64,000 nucleotides of DNA from Verrucomicrobiia bacterium (lineage in GTDB: Bacteria; Verrucomicrobiota; Verrucomicrobiia; Verrucomicrobiales; Akkermansiaceae). The DNA is taken from the NCBI GenBank assembly GCA_030432565.1, contig JAUIGV010000004.1, positions 124,001 to 188,000 on the forward strand, in the 5' to 3' direction. A model generated the notes under the pieces. It was not told the DNA's origin. It saw only the letters and a program-made list of their open reading frames with translations, and ran no database searches. Positions within the stretch are counted from its first letter, which is position 1. Each line of letters starts with the position of its first letter. A program made the position numbers and the translations under genes. Positions 17,375-26,358 of this stretch are shown piece after piece.

Positions 17375-18511
17375 GTGAGTTTTGCCAGCCAATTCGAAAC
17401 CCTCATGGAGGATCCGACTCCTCTGATGCGGAGGTTTCGTAAATTACTTGACCCCTGCCCCGACCGACAGCTCGAAAGCATGGCGCGTCAAAGTCAGACC
17501 CTGACGCGTCGGCACTTTGGCAAAACGATGCGACTTTTTGCCCCGCTCTACCTCTCGAACGAGTGTGTGAATAACTGCCAGTATTGCGGATTTTCCCGGG
17601 ATAACCCAATTCTTCGCACCACTCTCACCGTCCCCCAGGTCGTCGCCGAGGCCAAACATCTTTACGATTTGGGCTTTCGAAATATCCTCCTCGTCGCGGG
17701 CGAGCACCCGAAATTCGTCTCGGACGGCTACCTTCAGGAGTGCATCGATGCCCTCAAAACACTCATCCCGACGATCGGAATCGAAGTTGGCCCGATGGAG
17801 GACGACAAATACGGGGAACTGGTCGACCACGGAGCCGAAGGGCTCATCGTTTATCAGGAAACCTATCATCAGAAAACCTACGAAGTTCTCCATACTGCCG
17901 GCCCGAAAAAGAAATTCCACTGGCGGCTCGACTGCCCCGAGCGCGCCTACGCGGGAGGATTTCGCAGAATAGGCATTGGGGCCCTCTTTGGCCTCGCCAA
18001 CTGGCGCTTCGAAGCAATCGCACTCGCCACCCATCTTGATTACCTCCTCCGCCATTGTTGGAAAGCCAGTTTCACCATCGCCTTCCCACGCATGCGGCCT
18101 CACGCGGGCAACTACCAATACACGCCTGACCCCGAGCTCTCCTTGGACGACCGCAGCCTGGTGCAGCTTCTAACCGCCTTCCGCATGTGTTTTCCCCAGG
18201 TCGGAATCGTCCTGTCAACCCGGGAGCCAGCCGATCTCCGGGACTCGCTTTTCTCTCTCGGAGTCACCCATATTTCCGCCGGTTCCCAAACAGATCCCGG
18301 TGGTTACACCGGCGCTGGAACCGACGACCTGCACCTCACACTAAAGGGTCGGCGGGTGGAACTTGAAGAAGAACAAACCTGCAGCCGGGCCACCGGACAA
18401 TTTGAAATCGATGACAAGCGGCCTGTCGACGAAATCGCCCGCATCCTCAAAAACCAGGGATTTGATCCAGTCTGGAAGGACTGGGATCCCGCGATCCTCG
18501 CAAATTCATGA
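17375..18511 (+). CDS. thiH: 2-iminoacetate synthase, radical SAM (thiazole biosynthesis)
   Basis: ThiH cleaves tyrosine to dehydroglycine, the glycine-derived precursor of the thiamine thiazole. The radical SAM cluster motif is C-V-N-N-C-Q-Y-C (C-x3-C-x2-C). G-E-H-P-K, V-G-P-M and Y-Q-E-T-Y are conserved in ThiH. The GTG at 17375 is chosen: it gives 378 residues, the usual length, and has an AGAGGA-like site about ten bases upstream. A more upstream start at 17249 would overlap the divergent bactofilin gene. The last four bases overlap thiS. Neither thiG nor thiF is beside it, so those steps must be encoded elsewhere. Confidence 0.9.
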   Translation: MSFASQFETLMEDPTPLMRRFRKLLDPCPDRQLESMARQSQTLTRRHFGKTMRLFAPLYLSNECVNNCQYCGFSRDNPILRTTLTVPQVVAEAKHLYDLGFRNILLVAGEHPKFVSDGYLQECIDALKTLIPTIGIEVGPMEDDKYGELVDHGAEGLIVYQETYHQKTYEVLHTAGPKKKFHWRLDCPERAYAGGFRRIGIGALFGLANWRFEAIALATHLDYLLRHCWKASFTIAFPRMRPHAGNYQYTPDPELSLDDRSLVQLLTAFRMCFPQVGIVLSTREPADLRDSLFSLGVTHISAGSQTDPGGYTGAGTDDLHLTLKGRRVELEEEQTCSRATGQFEIDDKRPVDEIARILKNQGFDPVWKDWDPAILANS

Positions 18512-18708
18512 ACCTCACGATCAACGGAGAAAGCAAACACTTTGACAACGGCACTACCCTGCAAGCCCTGCTGGTGGAACTGGGCCTCGCCGAAAAGCCG
18601 GTGGTCATCGAACTCAATCACAAAGCGCTCGCGCCCTCGGAGTTCGAAGCCCAGCCGCTCAGTGATGGCGATCAACTCGAAATCATCACCATCGCCGCAG
18701 GCGGATAA
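18508..18708 (+). CDS. thiS: Sulfur carrier protein ThiS
   Basis: This 66-residue ubiquitin-fold protein ends in the required Gly-Gly (I-A-A-G-G). The C-terminus is adenylated by a ThiF-type E1 and converted to a thiocarboxylate that donates sulfur to the thiazole ring. Its ATGA start overlaps the thiH stop, so the two are translationally coupled. The only E1-like enzyme in this window is the UGA-containing ThiF/MoeB-rhodanese protein at 43021, which is a candidate partner. Confidence 0.92.
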   Translation: MNLTINGESKHFDNGTTLQALLVELGLAEKPVVIELNHKALAPSEFEAQPLSDGDQLEIITIAAGG

Positions 18709-18714
18709 CCCACA

Positions 18715-20481
18715 TCAGTTCGTTTCAGTGTCTGGCTTTGGGTCGACCTGTTCCGATTGCCGGGGGGTGTTGGGCTCGTCATTATTCTTGATCACCGTGA
18801 AGACAAGAACTCCGATCACCACCATCAGGCAGCCCAGAAAAATGTACTGCATGACCGCCATGTTCCGCTGAAGCCGGACCATGGTATCGCTCACCTTTTC
18901 CTCGGTGTTCTGGACATTCTGGAAAAGGTTCTCCATTCGGATATCGGAATCCCTCATCCGCTCCTGCACGCGATCAAAGGTCTTCATCGTCGCCTTGCTG
19001 GTGTCGTCCATGCCCTTGAGCGTGTCATTAAATCCATCCATGGAAACCGCGAGACGTTCATCCTTGTCGTTGTATGTTTTCATTTGGGTGTGAATTTCAC
19101 CCAAGGCCTTGCCCACCAATTGCTGGGACTTGCTGAAGCGATTCAACCCTTGATCGAGCCCCTTCATCGCCTGCGGCAAATGAGAGAGCGTTTCCCTCAG
19201 AATCACGTTATTTTCGTTCTGGGATTCCAATTGTCCGCGAATCGCCCGAACGAGATCGATCATTTCAAAATATCCTTCTGAGATCCGCGCCAGTTGTTGA
19301 TCACGCTTGGATGGGCGTTTCCAAAACGCCCATTTGCTCACCTTCTCCTCCGGCACCGAGAGCTCCTCTCGCTGCGGCCCCAGCACTTCGATCGGGTTGG
19401 CAGATTGCAGCTTCTTTGCAACCAGTTCCGCCACCTCATCCGGGTCGGGAACAATCGGTTTACTCTCATCTGTTTTCGTCCCTTGAGAAGGCCCGTCCAA
19501 CTCCGCGTCATCACTTTCGAAGGCACTTTCCTCATCCAAGGTCAGCTCAATATCATCAAGAACAGATTCACCGGAATGATCGTCTTCCACTTCAACCTCC
19601 TCGTCCTTCGATTCAAGCCCTTCGTCTTCCGATGTCACGCCCTCGTCTTCCTTCTCCACGGCCTCGTCTTCCGATGTCACGCCCTCGTCTTCCTTCTCCA
19701 CGGCCTCGTCTTCCGTTTCCACGGCTTCGTCTTCCGTTTCTACGGCTTCGTCCTCCGTTTCAACCTCCTCGTTTTCCTTCTCCACGGCCTCGTCTTCCGA
19801 TTCCACGGTCTCGTCTTCCGATTCCACGGCTTCGTCTTCCGATTCAACCTCCTCGTCCTCCGATTCCACGGTCTCGTCTTCCGATTCAACCTCCTCGTCT
19901 TCCTTCTCCACCGCCTCGTCCTCCGATTCCACGGCCTCGTCCTCCGATTCCACGGCCTCGTCCTCCGATTCAATCTCCTTGTCCTCCAAGGCCTCAAACT
20001 CAGCGACAGAAGTTACCTCTTCGCCGTCCGGGTCGCCCGGCTTGGTCGAAGCGTCATTCGGCTTAGTCTCGATCGTCACCGCAGGCTCCAAAGGATCTTC
20101 ATCACTCAAATTTGGCTCGCCCAGAAATCCTTCCGTAACAGGTGAGGGAATTTCATGCTCAACGATAGGCTCACTCATTTCCCTTTTTGCGTAAACTTTT
20201 GCCGGGTCCAACAGGGCAACTTTCACAGCAGGCTTCCTCACCGGGTAGCTGGCGAGAATCGGCTTCAAGGTCGAAGGCGAGGAAACCCCGGCCGCTTCTT
20301 CTACCTTCGGTTGACTGGAAAGATCACTCGGCTTCATGATTGGGGGCCGGGGCGGCGGGGTTGGCGAAGGGACAGGAGGTGGAGCAAGAGGCGCAAAACC
20401 CGGAGGAAGATTTACCTGACCTCCCGTATCCTTTCTTGAATTTTCAGGTGAAGTTGTTGGCTCTTTTTCGTAGTCACTCAT
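18715..20481 (-). CDS. Membrane-anchored protein with acidic heptad repeats
   Basis: I do not recognise this 588-residue protein. It has a proline-rich N-terminus (about 24-50), then 19 near-identical seven-residue acidic units of the type A-V-E-S-E-D-E (residues 169-301). A predicted coiled-coil follows at about 385-530, with repeated M-K-x-F/M-D-x heptads. One membrane segment (Y-I-F-L-G-C-L-M-V-V-I-G) lies near 545-564 before a short polar tail. The layout suggests an inner-membrane tethered, highly negative spacer that could bind cations or basic proteins. The open antisense frames across the repeat are composition artefacts. Confidence 0.7.
   Translation of the reverse strand: MSDYEKEPTTSPENSRKDTGGQVNLPPGFAPLAPPPVPSPTPPPRPPIMKPSDLSSQPKVEEAAGVSSPSTLKPILASYPVRKPAVKVALLDPAKVYAKREMSEPIVEHEIPSPVTEGFLGEPNLSDEDPLEPAVTIETKPNDASTKPGDPDGEEVTSVAEFEALEDKEIESEDEAVESEDEAVESEDEAVEKEDEEVESEDETVESEDEEVESEDEAVESEDETVESEDEAVEKENEEVETEDEAVETEDEAVETEDEAVEKEDEGVTSEDEAVEKEDEGVTSEDEGLESKDEEVEVEDDHSGESVLDDIELTLDEESAFESDDAELDGPSQGTKTDESKPIVPDPDEVAELVAKKLQSANPIEVLGPQREELSVPEEKVSKWAFWKRPSKRDQQLARISEGYFEMIDLVRAIRGQLESQNENNVILRETLSHLPQAMKGLDQGLNRFSKSQQLVGKALGEIHTQMKTYNDKDERLAVSMDGFNDTLKGMDDTSKATMKTFDRVQERMRDSDIRMENLFQNVQNTEEKVSDTMVRLQRNMAVMQYIFLGCLMVVIGVLVFTVIKNNDEPNTPRQSEQVDPKPDTETN
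19579..19977 (-). repeat. Tandem 21-bp repeat encoding acidic heptads, 19 units
   Basis: Nineteen consecutive in-frame 21-bp units encode variants of A-V-E-S-E-D-E. Unit variants (S/T/K at position 4, A/T/E/G at position 1) appear in blocks, as if groups of units had been duplicated by slippage or unequal exchange. All units keep frame, which implies selection on the protein. Confidence 0.9.
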
Positions 20482-20657
20482 AATCGCAATCCTTGGTTAA
20501 GATCACTAAAGCGAGTTCAAAAAAAACTGCAATCAATCCTCACAAAAAGAATGAGAAAATAGAGGCGACCGACCTGACCACTTTCTTGTGACCTCCCGGA
20601 ATCTTTCCCCGCGACAACTCCCGTTCACTGGGATATCAAAACACCGCCGCTTCCCCC

Positions 20658-22613
20658 ATGTCCTCCCCTCACCAAGCTCTCAAGGAATACTTCGGTCACG
20701 ATGCGTTTCGCGGTGGTCAGGAAGCGGTCATCGATTCCGTCTTGGCAGACCGGTCCGCCCTCGCGGTCTTCCCGACCGGAGGAGGTAAATCGCTCTGCTA
20801 CCAACTCCCCGCCATGCTCCTCGAGGGACTCACCCTGGTGGTTTCCCCGCTCATTGCACTGATGAAGGACCAGGTCGATTCGCTCGTCGCCAAAGGGATT
20901 CCGGTGGCAAGACTGGACTCCACCTTGTCGGCCGACGAAGCAGGCAACCTTTATCGCAGACTTGAAAACAACGAACTGAAACTCCTCTACGTGGCTCCCG
21001 AGCGCCTGGCCAACGAAAAATTCCGGGCTCGCCTGGCCAGAACCCCTCTCGCCCTCCTCGCAATCGACGAAGCGCATTGCATCTCGGAATGGGGACACAA
21101 CTTCCGGCCCGACTACCTTAAGCTGACCCGCTTTGCCGCCGAACTCAAAATCCCACGCGTCCTCTGCCTCACAGCAACCGCCACCCCAAAAGTCGCCGGG
21201 GATATTTGCAGGCATTTCAGCATCCAACCGCAGGACCATCACCAACTCACCTTCTATCGGCCCAACCTTAACCTTGTGGTCACCCCGATCACCGATCAAG
21301 ACCGCCGCCAGCATCTGCTCGACCGGCTCCGCGCGGCCCCGATCCAGCCGACCATCATTTACACCACGCTCCAGCACGGAGCCGAGTCCCTGGCTTCCTT
21401 TTTGAAGCGCAAGGGCCTCCCCGTTCGACCCTACCACGCCGGGCTTAGACCCGAGGCCCGCTCGGAAATTCAAGACGCCTTCATGTCCGGCGAAGTTCCC
21501 ATCATTTGCGCGACCATCGCCTTCGGGATGGGAATCGACAAATCAAACATCCGCGCGATTTATCATTACAACCTCCCCAAATCGCTCGAAAACTACACCC
21601 AGGAGATCGGGCGCGCCGGACGGGATGGCGAAAAAGCACACTGCGAACTCTTCGCCTGCGAAGACGATCTCCGCACCCTCGCCAACTTTACCTATGGCGA
21701 CACCCCGCAACCGGATGCCCTCCGCGCTATTCTCCGCATTCTTCTCGACCAACCCGGCGAATTTGACATCTCGACCTACGAACTCTCGCGCTCCCACGAC
21801 ATCCGCCCCCTCGTCATCAACACCCTGCTCACCTATTTGGAACTGGAGGGATTCCTGAAAGCCACCTCCCCGTTCTACTCCACCTACAAGGTCTCGTTCG
21901 CCCGCGATCTCGATCACCTTTTGAATGGTTTCGATTCGAACCGGCAGACCTTCCTCCGGAAACTTTTTGACACCGCCAAACCCGGCTACAAGTGGCTCGA
22001 GCTCAATCCGGAAGAAGCAGCTGCCGTCATTGGTGAACCTAAAGACAAAATCGTAAAAGCCATCGGCTACCTCGAAGACCTTGGAGACATTGCGGTCAAA
22101 CCGTCCGGAGTCCGGCAGGGCTATCGTCTCCTCAAAAAACCCGATGATCTCTCCGCCCTCACCCGGCGAATGATCGATCTCTTCCAGCGTCGCGAGAATT
22201 CAGACCTCCAACGCCTTCAGGAAGTTGTCGATCACGCCCTCGTCCCGTCGTGTCTTTACGCCTCTCTTCTCAACCACTTTGGCGAGGAGATGGCATCCTG
22301 CGGCCACTGCTCGCGCTGCCTTGGCGACATTCCGCCAGAAGCTCTTCCGTCATCCTCACCACCCGGGATCACCACCGACGACCTGGCTCTCATTCAGGAT
22401 CTCATCAAACTCAAACAACCCGGTCTCCGCACCCCCCGTGCCCTTGCCCGCTTTCTTTGTGGAATGACCTCCCCCGCCACCACCTACTCATGGTATCTTC
22501 CCGAAGGAGCCCGACGTAAACAGCGGCTCACATCCCACGACGCCTACTCCCTCCTCGAACTCCATCCCTTCCAATCCGTCCTCGAAATTTGCGAGGCTCA
22601 AATCATCCATTGA
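20658..22613 (+). CDS. recQ: ATP-dependent DNA helicase RecQ
   Basis: This 651-residue superfamily 2 helicase unwinds DNA 3' to 5' in recombination and fork repair. Walker A is F-P-T-G-G-G-K-S, the DEAH box is I-D-E-A-H-C-I-S-E-W-G-H, and motif VI is Q-E-I-G-R-A-G-R-D-G. A RecQ-C zinc site is present in changed form, with C-G-H-C-S-R-C near residue 550, followed by a winged-helix-like tail. No clear HRDC domain is visible. The stop is five bases before the next start, so it may be co-transcribed with the phosphatase gene. Confidence 0.92.
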   Translation: MSSPHQALKEYFGHDAFRGGQEAVIDSVLADRSALAVFPTGGGKSLCYQLPAMLLEGLTLVVSPLIALMKDQVDSLVAKGIPVARLDSTLSADEAGNLYRRLENNELKLLYVAPERLANEKFRARLARTPLALLAIDEAHCISEWGHNFRPDYLKLTRFAAELKIPRVLCLTATATPKVAGDICRHFSIQPQDHHQLTFYRPNLNLVVTPITDQDRRQHLLDRLRAAPIQPTIIYTTLQHGAESLASFLKRKGLPVRPYHAGLRPEARSEIQDAFMSGEVPIICATIAFGMGIDKSNIRAIYHYNLPKSLENYTQEIGRAGRDGEKAHCELFACEDDLRTLANFTYGDTPQPDALRAILRILLDQPGEFDISTYELSRSHDIRPLVINTLLTYLELEGFLKATSPFYSTYKVSFARDLDHLLNGFDSNRQTFLRKLFDTAKPGYKWLELNPEEAAAVIGEPKDKIVKAIGYLEDLGDIAVKPSGVRQGYRLLKKPDDLSALTRRMIDLFQRRENSDLQRLQEVVDHALVPSCLYASLLNHFGEEMASCGHCSRCLGDIPPEALPSSSPPGITTDDLALIQDLIKLKQPGLRTPRALARFLCGMTSPATTYSWYLPEGARRKQRLTSHDAYSLLELHPFQSVLEICEAQIIH

Positions 22614-22617
22614 TCGC

Positions 22618-23613
22618 ATGAAAAAACTCCTCTTCCTCGCTACCTTCCTACCCGGCTTTGCCCAGGAAACCATCACCCGCATCGCCTGCGGATCCTGCTA
22701 CAAGCCGGAACGTGACAACGGAATCTTCAAAGTCATCGCAGCTGAAAAACCGCAAGCCTTCCTCTTCATGGGCGACAACATCTACGCCGACACCTCCGAC
22801 CCAAAGGTGATGAGGGAAAAATACCACCAACTCAACATCCAGCCCGACTACGCCGCTTTCGCAAAGACCGTCCCGATCATTCCAATCTGGGACGACCATG
22901 ACTACGGCCTCAACGATGCCGGCAGCGACTTCGAAATGAAGGAGACCTCGGCCCAACTTTTCTTCGAAGCCTTCAACTTTCCCAAAGACCACGAAGCCCG
23001 CAAAACCCCGGGCGTGTATCACTCGCGGATCATGGGCCCACGAGGGAAACGGGTCCAGGTCATCATGCTCGACACCCGCTACTTTCGAAGCCCGCTCGTC
23101 AAGGTGAAGAAGGGAAAAAGAAGGGTTTACGAGATCGAAAAGGGCCCGAACGCCACCATCCTGGGCAAGGCCCAGTGGCAATGGCTTGAGGCTCAACTGG
23201 AGAAGCCCGCCGAACTACGAATCATTGTCAGCTCCATTCAAATCCTCAACACCGACCACCGATTCGAAAAATGGAGCAACATCCCCGACGAGCGGGTGAA
23301 ATTCCTCAAGCTGCTCAGTGACTCAAAACCCGGACCAACGATTCTCCTCAGTGGCGACCGACACCTTGCGGAAGTTTGCTACCTGCCGAAGGCGGCGGGC
23401 AAACTCCCGTTCAATCTTTTTGAAATGACCTGTAGCGGAATGACCCATGCGGGCGCCCCCGACGATCCCTCCCCTCTTCGCGTCCCCGGCACTTACACCC
23501 GAAGCTCAAACTACGGCCTCCTTGAAATTGCCTGGAATGGGAACAGACCCGGTGTGATCCTCACCATCAAAGACGCCAAAGGAAAAATAGAAAGCCGGAC
23601 AAAAGCCTTCTAA
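22618..23613 (+). CDS. PhoD-like alkaline phosphatase/phosphodiesterase
   Basis: The 331-residue protein has a short signal peptide (MKKLLFLATFLPGFAQ) and the PhoD metallophosphatase core: A-C-G-S-C at residues 22-26, M-G-D-N-I-Y-A-D, I-W-D-D-H-D-Y-G, L-D-T-R-Y, and S-G-D-R-H-L-A-E. It lacks the long N-terminal domain of Bacillus PhoD and resembles the compact family common in marine bacteria. It probably hydrolyses phosphate mono- or diesters in the periplasm. It converges on dinB, sharing four bases at the 3' ends. Confidence 0.85.
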   Translation: MKKLLFLATFLPGFAQETITRIACGSCYKPERDNGIFKVIAAEKPQAFLFMGDNIYADTSDPKVMREKYHQLNIQPDYAAFAKTVPIIPIWDDHDYGLNDAGSDFEMKETSAQLFFEAFNFPKDHEARKTPGVYHSRIMGPRGKRVQVIMLDTRYFRSPLVKVKKGKRRVYEIEKGPNATILGKAQWQWLEAQLEKPAELRIIVSSIQILNTDHRFEKWSNIPDERVKFLKLLSDSKPGPTILLSGDRHLAEVCYLPKAAGKLPFNLFEMTCSGMTHAGAPDDPSPLRVPGTYTRSSNYGLLEIAWNGNRPGVILTIKDAKGKIESRTKAF

Positions 23614-24641
23614 AGAAGGTCGAGCTGATTCTCCTCTTCTTCAAACTTCACGCCAACTCCGAGGAGTCTCACCGATTTCCCGCCCCCCCGGCTCCAAGCC
23701 AACCTAAGAAGTTCTTCATACACGGATTCCTCCATCAGCCCACCCGCCTTCTCGGCCGTGGTCTGGGTGAAGTCCTCGAACTTCAGTTTCACCACACGTG
23801 ATTTGATTTCCTGATCGGACTTCCGCTTCACCGCCTCTTCCACTTCCGTCCTCAACTTTCGGAGAACATTCATAAGCCAATCCACATCTTCAATATTTTC
23901 CCGAAAAGTCCGCTCCTTTGAGAGTGACTTCCTCGTCCGATCCACCGAGACCTCCCGCTCGTCCCGGCCCCGGCATCGCTCGTAAAGTTCGAGCCCCCAG
24001 CGTCCGAGCTTCTCCGAGATCTCCACCTTGCTGAATTGCTGCAAGTCACCACAGGTTTCGACCCCAAATTTAGCCAGGGTTTCCTGGCCCTTTTTGCCCA
24101 CCCCCTGCAATTTTGCGACACGCAGGCCTCGCATAAAACCATCCACGTCTTCCGGCCTCACCTCCAACTGCCCGTCGGGCTTGTTCCAATCACTTGCCAC
24201 CTTGGCAATCATCTTGTTTGGAGCAATTCCCGCCGAAGCCGTAAGTCCGGTTTCCAGATAAATCGCCCGGCGGATCTCCTTGGCAAGGGCCGCTCCGGAC
24301 TCCAAACGATGAGTGACGTCGAGGTAGGCTTCGTCCAGCGAAAGCGGCTGCACGAGATCGGTGTAGCGACCAAAGATCGCCCGAATTTTAGCCGACTCCT
24401 CACGGTAAACATCAAAGCGAACCGGAGTCAGGATAATCTCCGGACAAAGCTGCCTCGCTTTAAAAACCGGCATTGCCGAGCGACACCCAAACTTCCGCGC
24501 TTCGTAATTTGCCGTGGTCAAAACCCCGCGCCCCGAACTCCCGCCAACACCCACCGGCTTTCCTTCCAGCGAAGGATCATCGCGCACCTCAATGGCCGCG
24601 TAAAAGCAGTCCATGTCAATGTGAATGATCTTCCGAATCAT
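23610..24641 (-). CDS. dinB: DNA polymerase IV (Y family)
   Basis: This 343-residue translesion polymerase carries the Y-family active site I-D-M-D-C-F-Y-A-A at residues 7-15 and S-L-D-E-A-Y-L-D-V-T near 103. Helix-hairpin-helix residues follow (K-L-Q-G-V-G-K-K), then a little-finger domain to about 335. The C-terminal F-E-E-E-E-N-Q-L-D-L-L resembles a beta-clamp binding peptide (Q-L-x-L-F/L). No LexA box was identified in the 43-base gap upstream. Confidence 0.92.
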   Translation of the reverse strand: MIRKIIHIDMDCFYAAIEVRDDPSLEGKPVGVGGSSGRGVLTTANYEARKFGCRSAMPVFKARQLCPEIILTPVRFDVYREESAKIRAIFGRYTDLVQPLSLDEAYLDVTHRLESGAALAKEIRRAIYLETGLTASAGIAPNKMIAKVASDWNKPDGQLEVRPEDVDGFMRGLRVAKLQGVGKKGQETLAKFGVETCGDLQQFSKVEISEKLGRWGLELYERCRGRDEREVSVDRTRKSLSKERTFRENIEDVDWLMNVLRKLRTEVEEAVKRKSDQEIKSRVVKLKFEDFTQTTAEKAGGLMEESVYEELLRLAWSRGGGKSVRLLGVGVKFEEEENQLDLL

Positions 24642-24684
24642 GGCAGCAGGCTAGCCGCACAAAATCACCGGAACAACCGACGAT

Positions 24685-26274
24685 TTAAATATCGAAAAAG
24701 TCCTCACCAAAGGCTCCGGACTTCTGCAAATAGTAATCGTAACCCCCGGAGTATTTCTTCACCTCTCCATCGGCAATATGCCAGGTGTGTTCCGCCAGCG
24801 AACGGATGAAGTGAACATCGTGGGAAATGAAAACAAGGGTTCCTTCATACTGCTTGAGCGCCGAAACGAGGGCTTCGATCGAGGTCAAATCAAGGTGGGT
24901 TGTCGGCTCATCCATGAGGAGCAGATTCGGCGGGTCGACTAGAAACTTCACGAGCGACAGACGGGATTTTTCACCACCGGACAGGATCTTCACCCGTTTG
25001 GAAACGTCATCCTTCTTGAAGAGAAATGAACCCAGAATGGAGCGGGCTTCGTTCTCGCGCATGCCACCACCGGCTTCCACAACTTCCTCGAGCACCGAGT
25101 TATTCTCATTCAAGGTCGCGGCGCGGTGCTGGGAGAAGTATCCGATCTTCGTGGTCGTGCCGACATTCCGGCGACCGGCGTCTCCTTTTTCAATGCCTGC
25201 AAGCATCTTCATGAGAGTCGATTTACCGGCACCGTTTGGCCCCACCAGAACAATCCGATCCCCCCGTTCAATGTGAACATCGAGATTCTTATAAAGCACG
25301 TTATCGCCGTAGGCCTTGTCGACGTTTTCGAGCGAAATCACCCGCTGGGTCGAGCGCGGTGGCTGGGGAAAGTGAAAGTGGAAAAGCTTCCGCGGCTTTC
25401 GCGGCTTGGGCAGCTTGTCCATCTTTTCAATCATCTTCACCCTGCTTTGCACCTGCGAAGCCTTCGAACCGACCGATCGGAATTTATCGATGAATGACTG
25501 AATGCGGGCGATCTCTTTCTTTTGGTTCTGGAACGCCTTCATTTGCTGATCGTAGCGCTCGTCCTTCAGCTCAAGATACTTGGTGTAGTTTCCGGTGTAG
25601 GCGATGAATTTTTGCTCATCGATTTCGTAAACTTTCTCAACGACACCATCCATGAAGGAACGGTCGTGGGAAATAATCAGAAGCGCACCGGGGTATTGCT
25701 GGAGATATCTCTGAAACCACATCAAGGAATTCAGATCCAGGTGGTTTGTCGGCTCGTCGAGCATGAGCAGATCGGGCTCCTCGACCAGCAGGCGGGCCAG
25801 GTGCGCACGCATGATCCACCCCCCTGAAAACATATCGGCGGGACGAGCGAAATCCTCCTGGGAATATCCCAGGCCAGCCAAAATCTTTTTCGCCTTGGGC
25901 TCAAGTTGGTAACCGTTCAGCTCCTCCCAGCGATCCTGGGCCTTGCCAAATTCCCCGGAGTCCTCGGCTGCCGTTCGCATCGTTTCCAAAACCTCGCGAT
26001 GCTCTTCGGTGATCCCCATGGCAATTTCCAAAATGCTGGCGCTTCCAGGATTCCCGGCCTCCTGGGCGAGATAGCCCACCATGCCATATTCATCGAGTTC
26101 AACGGTGCCCTGATCAGCATCCTCTTCCTTCAAGATTATCTTGAAGAGAGTCGACTTACCCGCCCCGTTCGGCCCCACCAGCGCGACTCGCTCGCCCCAG
26201 TTGATGGTCATCTCCGAGTCTTCGAACAGCACGCGGCCACCGAGGGCCTTGGTCATTTTCTTGATCGTCAACAT
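24685..26274 (-). CDS. ABC-F family ATPase (duplicated nucleotide-binding domains)
   Basis: Two ABC domains without membrane segments make this an ABC-F translation factor. Walker A G-P-N-G-A-G-K-S-T appears near residues 34 and 347. Signature motifs are F-S-G-G-W and L-S-G-G-E-K-S-R, with D-E-P-T-N-H-L-D and D-E-P-T-T-H-L-D. The linker (about 240-300) is rich in lysine and arginine. The family binds the ribosomal E site to relieve stalls or protect against antibiotics. Within it this looks like the YbiT/Uup branch, but the assignment by eye is uncertain. Confidence 0.9.
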   Translation of the reverse strand: MLTIKKMTKALGGRVLFEDSEMTINWGERVALVGPNGAGKSTLFKIILKEEDADQGTVELDEYGMVGYLAQEAGNPGSASILEIAMGITEEHREVLETMRTAAEDSGEFGKAQDRWEELNGYQLEPKAKKILAGLGYSQEDFARPADMFSGGWIMRAHLARLLVEEPDLLMLDEPTNHLDLNSLMWFQRYLQQYPGALLIISHDRSFMDGVVEKVYEIDEQKFIAYTGNYTKYLELKDERYDQQMKAFQNQKKEIARIQSFIDKFRSVGSKASQVQSRVKMIEKMDKLPKPRKPRKLFHFHFPQPPRSTQRVISLENVDKAYGDNVLYKNLDVHIERGDRIVLVGPNGAGKSTLMKMLAGIEKGDAGRRNVGTTTKIGYFSQHRAATLNENNSVLEEVVEAGGGMRENEARSILGSFLFKKDDVSKRVKILSGGEKSRLSLVKFLVDPPNLLLMDEPTTHLDLTSIEALVSALKQYEGTLVFISHDVHFIRSLAEHTWHIADGEVKKYSGGYDYYLQKSGAFGEDFFDI

Positions 26275-26358
26275 GGCGGCGTTGATGTCGGGGCTGATCG
26301 CCCGAGAGTCAAGAAGTTTGCGGTCAACTCCCCACGGGACTCGAAAACAGAAAAAGGG

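Noticed and set aside
19294-20145. Long plus-strand frames (251 and 283 codons) across the acidic repeat region
   Set aside because: The repeat unit lacks stops in several frames, so low-complexity frames stay open. The real gene is on the minus strand with TM and coiled coil.
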